Assembly (NCBI GenBank): GCA_023374025.1
Contig: SIJG01000003.1
Span: 2,324,416 to 2,388,415, forward strand
Direction: 5' to 3'
Length of the DNA: 64,000 bases
From: Heterodera schachtii
Taxonomy: Eukaryota; Nematoda; Chromadorea; Rhabditida; Heteroderidae
Shown: in pieces, positions 1 to 11,345 of the stretch
How the letters are laid out: each line of letters begins with the position of its first letter
How positions within the stretch are numbered: the stretch's first letter is position 1
The notes under the pieces: model-generated
Seen by the model: only the letters and a program-made list of their open reading frames with translations
The model's database searches: none
What the model was told of the DNA's origin: nothing
Translations under genes and position numbers: made by a program

Positions 1-275
1 ATGTGCGCGGCACCGTTGCGGACGTGGACAGCAGCATTTCGGTGGGCGACGGTTTGCTGTCCGTCAGCAGCAGCGACGATGGCGTGGCGGGCGAAGCGCC
101 GGAGACGGCACCGCCCCCAGCGCCGTTCGGCACGGCACCGCCGCCCGAGGCGGCGGACGACGACGAGGAGGAGGCGGAAGCGGTGAAGCCCTGGAGCAGC
201 GAATGGGGGAACATCGGCGGGCGATTGGCAGCTGTCGACGAGTGCAGCGCGAGGGACGGCTTTTGCTGGTGCTGA
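1..275 (+). CDS. 3' terminal exon of an acidic, Pro/Ala-rich protein (partial)
   Basis: The reading frame beginning at base 3 is open from the window edge to a TGA at 273-275, so about 90 C-terminal codons are present and the 5' end lies outside. The sequence is GC-rich, unlike the AT-rich DNA after it. It encodes Ser/Asp stretches, a Pro/Ala-rich part, an acidic run (DDDEEEAEAE-like) and a short tail ending FCWC. No domain is recognised. The base composition and abrupt change after the stop support a real last exon; a shadow frame (1-186) is Arg-rich and unlikely. Function unknown. Confidence 0.45.
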   Translation, partial: VRGTVADVDSSISVGDGLLSVSSSDDGVAGEAPETAPPPAPFGTAPPPEAADDDEEEAEAVKPWSSEWGNIGGRLAAVDECSARDGFCWC

Positions 276-2089
276 TCACTGCTGGCGGATTCGGATGAGT
301 TGGACACCGAATTCTGAACGAACATACAATTTGGGGGGATTTGTACGATGTTTGTCTGACAAATTGACTGATCAAACTGATGAAAATCTCCGATCAAAAA
401 TATTTTGGAATTAAAACAGTTATTAAATTCCCTCTTTTCGTCCCATCAATTTTTGAGGAAAAATATTCTGCAACAAATAATTAATCAGCTTTTTTGATTT
501 GGAATTTATTTTTATTAAAAATTTTAAAAACAATTTTTTTCTGCAAAAATTATTTTTGTTTGAGAATACCGTTAAAAACGAAATGAATGAATATGGTAGG
601 CGATTTGTTTGTGCTCTCTTTTATCTCTAATAAATTTTGGTATATTTGAAAAGTATCCAAGCAACGCGCTGATAAGCTTTTGCCTAAGAGCGTAGCTTTT
701 TGTCAGTAACTTTTGAATTAAATTTGGCCAATAAAAATATTTTCGGTTTAAAAAAGACAAAAAATGCCGTTTGATCTGTTTGCTTTTGATCTGCTGGTCT
801 GTCCACTTGTTTTTCCTCTCAAGGTAATGCCACCCAACCCGGGGGGGGGGGGGGATTCTCCGTTTCCCCCCAGGGGAGGCGACGCGATCGCTTAACGCCG
901 CAAGGTCAAGCGAAGTGTTGGCGGAGCGGCGGAGCATCGCCACCGCCACACGTTCATAAAAACGCTTTTGCCCCCATACAAACGGTTATTTAATTAGGTT
1001 TTTTGTCCAAAAAAGTTTTATGGCGTACCTTTTAATATGGAATTTTTTTGATTTTTTTGCCCTTAGGGACTTTTTTTGGCACTTTTTTGGCATTGAAAAG
1101 GGTGCGTTTTTCGCAAGGTCAACAGCCCTTTTCCCCGTCGCCCATTCTTTCTTCGGAAAGAGCCACTTAATTTCCCCGACGGGGCGAAGCGTTTTTCTTA
1201 AGGCGCAATTTGTGAAAATGGACGAGGGCGAAGAACACATTTTGTTCGCTGTTTTTTGTTGCCCCGGGGGCGGAGCCAAAGGGGCGGAGCCAACGGAGAG
1301 CAGAGAGAGAGAGAGAGAGCGACAGAGAAGAAAAGATTGACTGGACAACGACTATGAAGGCAGAAAAACGAAAGACAGACAGACAAAGCGGCGAAAGAAA
1401 AAGGCAGCGCCTGAGGCGAATCAGGAAGGCAGAGACGCAGAAAAACTCGCAAAAATTATGGGCAAAAAAAACAACTGGAAATTCGGAATATTTTAAATTA
1501 TGTGCCAATTGCCCTCCCCGCCCCCGCCCATTGACTCTCAGTTGCATGGATTATTTATTTATTTTCTGTCGATGGATTTTCTTCCAAAAACGAAACGAAT
1601 GATAAGCTTCACCCCCCCCCCCCCCTCCATTTGTGCAAACTGTGCGACTTTTGCTCTCATTTTCATTCATTGTGAACAGCAGCAGCAGCAACAACAAAAA
1701 AGAGAAAAATTGGACACTTTTACATGGAAAAAGCGAAGCGAACGATCGATCGATTGATCGGTGACCGATGAACGCACTTTTTTAGAGATGCCAAAAAAAG
1801 AGTTGAAATGCCAAAAAGAAATTCACAGATAAACGGACAAAGTTTAAAAAGAGACACCAAATCAAATTCCGAAAAAGTCAGTCAAAAACGGCATCGTTTT
1901 TCCCCCATTATCCCCAATTTGTTGCTGTTGCTGCTGAAGTTCAGCAGAGGCGAAGACGTTCATTCATTCGTCGCCGGCGGGCGGGGAAAGTCACCTAATT
2001 ACCCCGCCGAAGGGCTACGGTGAAAAAATTCGTTAATTTGATTGATAAATGGCGGTAGAGAAGGAAACCCAATCGAGAGAAGAAAGAAA

Positions 2090-2545
2090 GAAATAGAGAA
2101 GAGAAAAGAGAGAGAGAAAGGGAGAGAGGTAAATGATAGGTTATAGAAAAATGGGCACGAGACAAAAGAAAAAAAGCATTTGATCAAGAAAGATGGAGAC
2201 AAAGTAAGAAAGACAGGGAGAGAAAAGTGCATTTCGGAAGTGAAAGAAAGTTAAAGGAAAAAATAGTATGGTAAAAAGAAAGACAGACACGGAGAGGAAA
2301 AGCGAGAGAACAAAAGTCGCTGGTGAAGAACGAAGCACCAAACAGCAGCAGCAGCAGCAGAAAGGAGGAGGAGCAGATCACAAGCCATGGTCGGAGAAGG
2401 AGAGGGACGGACGGACATTGGCGAGGGGGGGGGGGGAAAATAGGGGAGAGAGAGAGGGGGGGGGGGGGAAATAGGGGAGAGAGAGAGAGGGGGGGGGGAG
2501 GAAAATAGGGGAGAGAGAGGGGGGGAGGGGGGGGGGGGGAGGGGG
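2090..2545. repeat. Purine-rich GA tract with poly-G runs
   Basis: The plus strand is almost wholly purine, mixing GA dinucleotides with repeated units of the form GGGGAGAGAGAGA and runs of 8-13 G. Low complexity; no coding claim. Confidence 0.85.
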
Positions 2546-5337
2546 ACTGGTTTTAGAATTGCTTAGGAAAAGGAGAAGAAAAATTTGTGCAAAAAATCAC
2601 TCCAAAAAACAGCGGAAGATCATTCCTCAGCTGCTGTCGTTGGACCCTCGAGTTGGCTCTTTATTTGATAGCAAAAAATAAAAATTTCAAATTTTAAACC
2701 CCAAAATTTAAATGGAATCCCTCCAAAATTGAAGGAAAACGTAATACAGTCAACCAAACTTTTGGCATGATTACTCTGTTAAGCTTCTGCAAATAATTGC
2801 AAAAAATGCCAAAAATATTTGGCCGAGGGAAAGGAAGCAAAAAGAACGGATGAACGCTGAAGAAGAAGATGGTTTGGTTTTGGATCTTCTTAATCCGCCC
2901 GCCAGTGTTATTTTTTTAAGTTTTATCCCGGCGGCAGATGGAAGAAAATAACCCCCGAGGGGACGGGGCCAAGGAATGAGTGGTTTTTGCCCTCGGCAGA
3001 GCGGCGGTGGCGGCTAATCTGCCCGGGGGTGGGTGTCAGCTATTTTCGGCCACAGCAGAAGCCGAAGGGAGTGGTGCCGGTGGCGGTGGTGTTGCGTTTT
3101 AATCATGAATTAGACGGGGAGTGAAGTGAATGAATGAAGGAATGAATGGGTTGGCCAAACGGCGGACCGCCGACCCCGGAGGCATTTTTCCCCCTCAAAA
3201 TTCATCCCAAAATGGCTTTTTGATGGGACAAAATGATGAAGGGAACGGTTGTCGCGTTTGTTGCATTTGGCCCGCGGCATAATTACAAAGGTAAATTAAT
3301 TATTGGCACAAAATGGGAGGAGGATGATACAAGGGAAAATGCCATAATGTACGGTAAGAAACATTTGGGAAAGTGTCGCTGTGCCAATGCGCCTCCGCCA
3401 CAAATGAATTAATTGGTGTGCCATTTTCATATTGTTTGGTCTGTTCGCCGTTATTTCCCGCACATTTAAAGAGGCGCCGAATTTGTGCCAAACATTTTTA
3501 TTTGTGCCAAACATTTTTATTTTCGCCAAACATTTTTATTTCGTCTCAGACATGCCAAACGTGGAATGCGCGCAAATCACACGCCATTAATTGGCCAAGA
3601 ATGGCCTTTGGTTTCAAATGTTGCAAAAGCGTTGCCAAGGAGCGATTGTTTTTTGGCCAAAACGGCCAAACAGGCATAATAATAAAAATGGACATAAAAA
3701 GTCATTAGGAGACAAAACAACAGAGGAGCCAGACGAGTTTTTGCGCTTATTTTTAGAAAAAACAAAAAAAAATGTGAGAAAATGACCAAAAGCGCCAAAA
3801 TTAATTTTGGAAACAAAAAAAGAAACGGAGATAAATGCCAAACCCAAAGATCAACAACATTACCCAGACATGACGAAAAGCTCAAAATTAGAAACCAAAA
3901 AAGAAGCGATAATTAAAAAATAAAATTGGAATAAAAAAACACCAAAAATAAATTGGTAATAATTTAACAGTCAAAAAAAGTTTAAAAATAAATTGAAAAA
4001 ATTGAAAAGTGAATTAAATAAAATGAAAAAAAGTGTAAAATATTTATGATAAAAAATTGAATCAGCCAATCAGCCAACAAAACCCACAACAAAACACCAC
4101 AGCACAGCCCAACTCAAATAAATGTTTTTGTGCCTCCTCCGCCGCTGCCCTATGACCGTAGCCCAAAAAACTCTGTCCCCCGCCCCCCCCGCCCATTGCA
4201 TTCCCCGCGGGGTGACCGGCGGAGCCAGCCACCGGCGGACGAAGCGATTTTCGAGACGTCCTTCACAGGAAAAAGGAAAACAGCAGCAGCAACAGACACT
4301 TCCAATGGGCAAAAAGTGCAAAAAAAAAGGGGAGAAAAAAGGGAAAAGATTAAAAAAGGAATAAACAATAAAAAACAGAGGCAAATAATCTATTTAAATG
4401 TTTTTTTAATTTAATTGATCAAAAAGTAATTAGGGGAAAAATGAATAAAAATAAAATTAAATGAATTATTATCCAAAATAGAAAAAGAACAATATTTTTT
4501 ATTATCTTTTTTTCGTCACTTTTTTAAACATTTCTTTCATCAACTAATTAGGCACTGATTTGGTAATTATCTACAGAATTATTAACACAATTAAAAAAAA
4601 GGAGAGAGAGAGTAAAATAGTACGGGGAAATTGAGAGAGTTTTGCCCGACCAACGGACCAATCAATCGATGGACAAAAACGAATCCCCCGGGGAGGGGAA
4701 GAGAAAATAATATGGTGGTTTTTCAGTGGAGGAAAAACGATCGGAAGATTGACCAATTTGAGGAGGGGGGGGGATAAATGAGATTGTTAAAGAGTTTGAT
4801 TAAAGACTCTATAATTTGTTCAAATCAGTTAATTAGCCTTAAAAAGCTAAAAGCACTAACAAAAAACATTTCCAAGGATTGGTCAATCAAATTTTAAATT
4901 GCTCTTTTAATTTAAATTGCTTTTTTTAATTTGTTAAATTCCCCTCCTTTTTCCATTCGTTCCTTTGCCTTTTTTGTCACCAAATCATTTTCGTTTTGAT
5001 TATCAGTGAATTCCCCACCCATTTTTACACACACTGAAAAATGCAATTTATAATTCTTGTTCATAATTCGTATTAATTAGTTAATTAGTAAGAAGGGGGG
5101 GGGGAGGCGGTGGTACGGTCCAAACGAAAAATGGAAGATAAAATAAATGAACCCAAAGCCAAAAATAGAAGAAAGCGAAAAAAGGTAAATAATGAAATTT
5201 TGCTGTTCTTACGATAACTGAATGATTTCACTCGTTTACGGTAATGAGTTGGGTTTCGGCTTGAAATTAAATAAAAAAATTTTGTTTCATATTCAAATTT
5301 TTTTAGCAAAGTTTGGGCCATTTTTCATCCTGTGCTT

Positions 5338-5359
5338 TTACTCTCTCTCTCTCCCCCTT

Positions 5360-5395
<36 letters not shown>

Positions 5396-5760
5396 TCCCT
5401 TTCTCTCTTCCCCTTTCTCTCTCTCTGCTGTGTCTCTCCCCCTTTATCTCTCTCTCTCTCCTCTCTATTAATACTCCTTATTTCGTTCGCTCTCTCTCTC
5501 TTCCTCTGTCTCCTTCTCTCACTTTCTAATACACTCACTCTCTGATTACTCATTAATCTCTCTACTCTCATTAATTAGTCTTTCGCTCCTCTCCTTTTCC
5601 ATCTCCTTTCTTACTCTCGTTTTCTTCAATTACTCTCTCACTTTCTAATTTCTCTCTCTCTCTCTCCCTCTCTTTCTTTATCTCTCTCTTTTTTCTCTCT
5701 CTCTTTTTTCTCTCTCTCTTTCCCTTTCTCTCTCTCTTTCCATTTCTCTCTCTACTACCT
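5338..5760. repeat. (CT)n microsatellite tract
   Basis: Over 400 bases dominated by CTCTCT interrupted by short T/C runs. The long frames it produces (Leu/Ser/Phe only, and Arg/Glu only on the other strand) are composition artefacts. Confidence 0.9.
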
Positions 5761-7629
5761 TGTTTGCGTTCTCCCTAACCTCTCCTATCTGTCACTCATT
5801 TTTTTAACAATATTTTTTCTCACCCTTTCTCCAATTTCTTTGACAAGACAAAAAAACCGGTCGCTTCAATGGAAAATGGAAGTAGGAAATCATAATTTTG
5901 TATTAACCAATCACAAAAAAACATTGAGGCGATAGGATGCGATCAGAGAAAGAGAGAGACGAAGAGAGTGTGTATGTTGTTCTGCTTGTCTAACTTATGT
6001 GTTATGTCGCTTTTCTCTACGCTCCACTCTCCATTATTCTTACACTCTTTCGCTTTTCTTTGACTCACTGCGACCTCTCATTTTCACTCACTCCCCTGTG
6101 CACGCCCCTCGGAGAAAGGCAAACTTTGTGCGGTTGGAGGGAAACGAGTCCAGCAACAAAGCAGCACATTTTGGGAAGGGCACCACCGAAGCGGGGGGGG
6201 GGGGGGGGGGGCGGTTCAGCGATTTGCCGCTGATCAGATCACAGACTGACTGATCAGAGATTAATTAGCAAAGGGATTTTGGGGGATATGTGTTTATTTT
6301 TTGGCGGGAGAGAGGAAAGGAGTGATAAATGATCATCGCAATGAATGAATGAATGAATGAATGTGAATGCAATTAATAAAAGAACACAGATACGGTAGGA
6401 AAATCGGGACGAATTCGATTTTAGGGTAATTAAATGGGAGGGGGGGGGGCTTAAAGGACTTATAGACTTAATGGGATGCCAGCGGGGGTTTGTTGTTGCC
6501 ATTCATAGCGAAAACTTACAATTAATTAATTAACCAATTATAACCTAATAATCAACCCATTAAGCTAAGTGGGCTAAGTTAAACATTAATCACTTTAATT
6601 TGGGAATTGTGAAAGAAATTTCAAAAAAAGCAAAAGCCAATTTTTTCGACTTGCCAAGCTGTTTTTTCCAGAAAAACTTTTTCTCTATCAAAACGAGAAT
6701 CGATTCGTTCGCCCCTCCGTTCGTCGTTCATTCCCTCCGCCAGCCAATTTTTTGCCGCCCCCCCCCCGACCAATCCAATTCATTCGTTCATTCATTCACT
6801 CCGTCCGCCGCCGCTGCCGCCCGTCGCCAAAGTGTTTTTTGGGCTGACCGCCCGCCCGCCAGCCGCCGCCCGCGGGGCACGGCCACCGAACGAACAGACA
6901 TTATTTGCTGAGAAATAAAAACCCCTGGGGGACTGACTAACCGCCAACGGACGGACGGCGGAAGGATTGTGCCGAGGGGGGGGGGGGGAGAGGGGGAGTA
7001 CCCTCTAAAATTTCAAAAAAACGAACGAACTAATGGCCGTGGGTTTGGCATGGCATCATTTGTTGTTTTGCCGATTTGGTTCATTTTCCCTCCCTCCCCC
7101 TCCTCCCACTCTTTGACACACAGATTTTATTTTTCCTATATTTGTTTCTAATTTCATGTTATGCAAATAGAGGGAGAGAAGGAGTCAAAGTCCAATAGGT
7201 AATTGAAACGAATTTGAGTTGTTTTTTGTGTGTGTGACAATAATTGCTTTAATTATTTCAAAATTGTTTATTAATTGCTATGTTAAATTTAAATTTAAAA
7301 ATTCTAATTAAAAATTAATTTTGGAGATTAAAAAGAGAATAAAGAAAAAAGGGAAAGAGAAGGAAAAGGAAGAAATGCGCAAAAAATTGATGGGAGGGAA
7401 ATCATTCATTAACAAAAGGTGGGGGGATACGGTACCAAAAAAATGGAAAAACCCCTCGGAAATTATTTTATTTTTGAAAATCACAAGGCTTAGGGCCCTT
7501 TTCCGTCCTTTGTCTGACCTTTTTCCGACGGAGTCCATCTCTAAAGCTTCTTTCGGCCGCTTCATATTGTGATAAAACAGAAGCATTTAACAGAAAAACA
7601 ATGAATCAAAAATTGCATGAAATGTTTTT

Positions 7630-7752
7630 GTGAGGGGAAAAGGAAAAGCGAAAAGGGAAAGGGATAAAGGAAAAGGGATAAAAGAAAAAGGAAAAGGGAT
7701 AAAAGGAAAAGGAAAAGGGATAAAAGGAAAAGGAAAAGGAAAAGGGATAAAG
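7630..7752. repeat. Minisatellite of GGGATAAAGGAAAA units
   Basis: Tandem units of about 12-18 bp built from AAAAGG and GGGATAAA are repeated at least seven times with small length changes. Simple tandem repeat, no gene seen. Confidence 0.85.
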
Positions 7753-9189
7753 GGCGATTGGAATTCCAAAAAAACCCGGGAGGGAATCCTAAGGAGAAGG
7801 GAGTCACAGTCAACCCTCTACATTTTAAATCCGAAAATCACCGTCCCAACCGGGCCAATTTTATTAAATAGGCCTTAGGTCCCCATTTTCAAAATTAAGT
7901 GGGGGGGGGGGGGGTCTGTGGGGGGATCTCGCCATTTGGTGCCATCATTAGAGCCGAAAAGTGTCCCGTCCTCAATTTTTTTTTCAATTATTTTTTTCGA
8001 AATAGTAGGGTAATATTCCAGCCAGGTCCCTTTTTCGAATTCGACCCGCGGCTCCATTTTCGGTCTGTAATTCGCCGACTTTGCCTTCCCTCTCTGCCGG
8101 GGTTCGTTCGTCTTCAGGGAAATGTAATTTTTAGGGGGACGGGAGGGGGCATGAGTTCGTTGATTTGCTGTTGTGCAGGGTGAGCAGCGAATGACGACCG
8201 ACTGAATGAATATGCCCCCCCCCCAAGCGATGGAGTGGGGGACCCCTCCAGCGAAGCGACAAAAACTGCTCCCCTCGGGAAAAAAGTGTGCTGCTGCTGG
8301 TGTTGGTCCGAGTGGAAAAAACTCCTCCAGCCACAAAAAATAGGGCAGCGGACAGCGAGCGCCGTCGGGGCGATAAAACCGCACACTGTTTCACCCTGCT
8401 CTGTCCGTCTGCTCTCTGTCCCCTGCGCAACCCGACCCCACTCTCTCGCCTCCTTCTCTGCCTGTCTGGAGCATTGAGAGTGCCGCTCCGCATGCTCCAT
8501 CCCTCACTCTGCTTCTCCACTGCACTGTCTCGTCCCTGCTCTACCTGTCCTGCCACACTATCTCGCCTTTCCCCCCCCCCAAATGGTCGCCCTTCGCTAC
8601 GCATTCATTTTTTACGAATTCGCCCAATCCCAAAAAAGTGTCTCCCCCCCCCGCTCAATAAGAAAAAGCAGCTGCTGTCACATGAGCCGCCCCGAGGGGA
8701 CGGCGGACGGAGTGTCCGTTCGTGACAGCCGCTCCATCCCAATTTTTTGGGCTCCTCTCGTCCATTCTTTACAGCTGTCGCCCGCCCGCCGCCGACGGGC
8801 GATGGGTCAGTGGGTCGCCCGCGGGCGAGGAAAACGGCTGCGGACTGACCAACGACGGGCGGTGGACAAACACCGCCGCCAAAAACAGCTCCCCGAAAGT
8901 CGGCGGGGACAGTCCGTCCCCGTCCCCGCGCCCCCGTCTTCGCTCCATGAGGAAAAGCCCCCCCCCCCCCCTCCCCGGAAGGCACACTCGCCCTTTCCGT
9001 CCATTGTCTCCGGTTTTTGAGGCATTGAAAAAGAGGTCCCGGAGATGGGTGCTGCTTTTTAGAAACAGCAATTTTTCGTGGGAATCTTGTTTTCTCTGCC
9101 CCCCGCTCCCGCTCTCTTCTTATGCTTTTTTAACCTAACTCTTTCTTTGTTTCTTTTCTCTATCTCGACTATTTTTCCTACTTTTCTTC

Positions 9190-9335
9190 CCACATCTCTG
9201 TCTTTCTCTCTCTCTCTCTCTCTTTTCTCTACCGCCGTCTCTCTCCTCTTTCCTCTCTCTCGCTCCTCCTTTCTCTCTGTCTCTTTCTCTCACTTTCTCT
9301 CCATTTTTCTCTCTCTCTCTCTCTCTCTCTTTTTT
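9190..9335. repeat. CT-rich microsatellite
   Basis: Runs of (CT)n separated by short T-rich spacers; the overlapping Leu/Ser/Phe frame is an artefact. Confidence 0.85.
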
Positions 9336-10561
9336 AAATATTTCAAACTATTTTTATTTCAATTACTATTCTACACACTTAATAAAGCTTTTTATGCTTT
9401 ATTTGTTGTCAGTCTCTCATTTTTCTTTGTTAGCCTTAATTTAAAACGAATTTAATTGATACTTAGGGCTTGAGATTTAAAATTCTCTGCAATTAACACA
9501 AAAAATAAAAAAAACATTTCGCAATTTCTATTTTAAAAAAAACAAATTTAAACACCAAACATTAAAATCATAAAAGCAAATTCATAAATTGCAACAAAAA
9601 AGGTACGAAGAAAAACAGTTCAACTGATAACAGTAAAATGAAAGTGAAATTTAGGAAAATACCGTAGAAAATCGCCCGAAACATTCAGTTGGAATTTTGG
9701 TAAAATAACAAAAATTGACAGAAATATTTTGTGGATATTAAATCGAATAAAATTAAATAATTTTAATTAAATTTGCATTTGCGCGTGGAGTGACACTCAA
9801 AAAGGAAATGAATTTAGCATAAAAAATAATTGAAAAATGAGAAATTGTCTATTAAAGTAAAGTAAAACTTTGCCATGTTCGTAAAAAATAAATTTGGCCA
9901 TTTCATTTTTTACGAATGAAAATTTACCAAAAATTAAGCCGCAAAAAAGGAGAAAAAAGAAAGAAAACAAATTGGGTTGGGCATGAAAAACGGGTGCGAA
10001 AAAGAAGAACAGAGAGACAGGCTTTTTTCCGCTTCGTGTGATGATGGAATGGGGGGGGGGAGAAGAAAAGAAAGGCACTCACTCCCCCGGGGGGGGGGGG
10101 GGCGGCAAAAGGGAGGGCCACCCAGAAGAGAAGAAGCAGAAAAGAGGGGAGAGAGGGAAGCAAAAGCAGCCACAACCCCTGGGGCGACGGGCGCGGACGG
10201 ACGGACCACCCTGAGGCAAAAACGGAAAAATTGAGTGAGCCGAGGGGAGGGGGGTGCCCCGGGGGAACTTTTGAGGCTTCTCGTGGGGATTTGAGGACGG
10301 AAAAGGAAAAGCGCGGGGGGGGGGAAGAATAGTGAGTGAGTGGGGAGAGGGGGGCGGCACTTGTGGAGGGGGGGAGGGAATACAAAAGGGGAGCGAATCG
10401 CGAGCAAATTTAATTGTTTTTGGCACACTTTTCTCAGCGCAAAGCAATGAATGAACGGAAAAGGAATTATTATGAAGAGGCAAAAAACAATGTTAATTAA
10501 ATGGGGGAATCACTCTGTTTGTTTAATTAAGAGTATAAATTTCTAAAAAAACAAATTTTAC

Positions 10562-11345
10562 GAATTGTGCCGACGAGGGGACGACGGACTGCTGCGATCG
10601 GTGCGGGTGGTGAAGACCGCCAAAGGTGGACATGATGGGGTCGAAAGCGGTGCCTAAACCCCCAACTCATTAGCGTAATGATGCCGCTAATTGCAATAGA
10701 CAAAAAATTAATATTTTTATATAAAAAAAACTCACAGGCATTGCCCGATGCAATGGTGGCCGACGATTGGAGCGCCGCGGGCAAAAAACTCATCGCCGCA
10801 GCGGCCGGGCAACACATCAGCTGGTTGAAGGCGGCGGCGGAGTGCATCTTCTGACCTGTAGATTAAGAGAAATAAATTTAAAATCATTTCAGCTTAATTA
10901 TGCAATTAAATTCCCATTTTTGGCTCCATTTTGCTGACTGTCCTTCTGCTGATGTTTCTGTTCCGGCTCGTCCTCCTCCTCGGCATTTTCTTCATTTTGT
11001 GCTTAACAATAATTAATGGGATTGAATGATGATGACCCAATCTCAGATTTAATTGGCATAGATTCGGCGGAAATTCCATTCCAAAAACATTTTTTGGTGC
11101 CAAATTTGGCCAAACACTCGGAAAATCATGTTCAACACCACCGACATTGCTGGTCATTCCCAAAGTGTTGCTGGTGGCGATGATATTCGCCGAGAATGTG
11201 CGACGGTCGCTGCGGCTGACCGTCGCAAATGTTCGAATTGGCAGCGCCAAACGAAAAGTGCGAAGAAACGACGCCCGGGGGAAAAGGCGGCGGCGGACGG
11301 AAAAGCGGCACATTTTGGGGAAGCTGATTTTGTTGGCTCATTTTG
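10562..11345 (-). CDS. Putative regulator-like protein, four internal exons
   Basis: Four minus-strand exons join without a frame break: 11345-11146, 11001-10939, 10855-10736 and 10653-10562 (200, 63, 120, 92 nt). Acceptors are TTTTTTGCAG, TTGTTAAG, AATCTACAG and GGGTTTAG; donors are GTCGGT, GTCAGC (weak), GTGAGT and GTAAAA. The 158 codons encode a Gln/Pro-rich part (MSQQNQLPQN, RPPPPFPPG), a Gly/His/Gln stretch, an acidic linker (EENAEEEDEPE), an Ala/Ser-rich block (FNQLMCCPAAAAMSFLPAAL) and a His/Gln/Ser-rich part (GGLHHPHRSQQS). This low-complexity make-up resembles activation regions of transcription factors, but no DNA-binding domain is visible here. Both ends of the gene are missing. 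GTCGGT is also used as a donor in the doublecortin gene. Family unknown. Confidence 0.55.

Larger units (their letters stand above)
276..10561. other. Long gene-poor stretch (intron or intergenic)
   Basis: No exon with convincing splice sites or protein-like composition was found on either strand. It holds AT-rich DNA, G or C homopolymers of 8-20 bases (for example near 841, 1613, 2424-2545, 6190, 7903, 10090), GA/CT tracts, an AATG microsatellite near 6340-6365 and GC-richer islands (6700-6900, 8100-9000). The islands give long frames on several strands at once, as expected from composition rather than coding. Promoters of the flanking genes may lie here but no motif is firm. Confidence 0.5.

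Noticed and set aside
5222..5571. Leu/Ser-rich and Arg/Glu-rich frames over the CT microsatellite
   Set aside because: Pure composition artefact with no splice sites or non-repetitive coding part.
8114..9138. Several overlapping frames over 100 codons on both strands in the GC-rich island
   Set aside because: All six frames are long because of high GC; none shows domain features, and homopolymers interrupt them.
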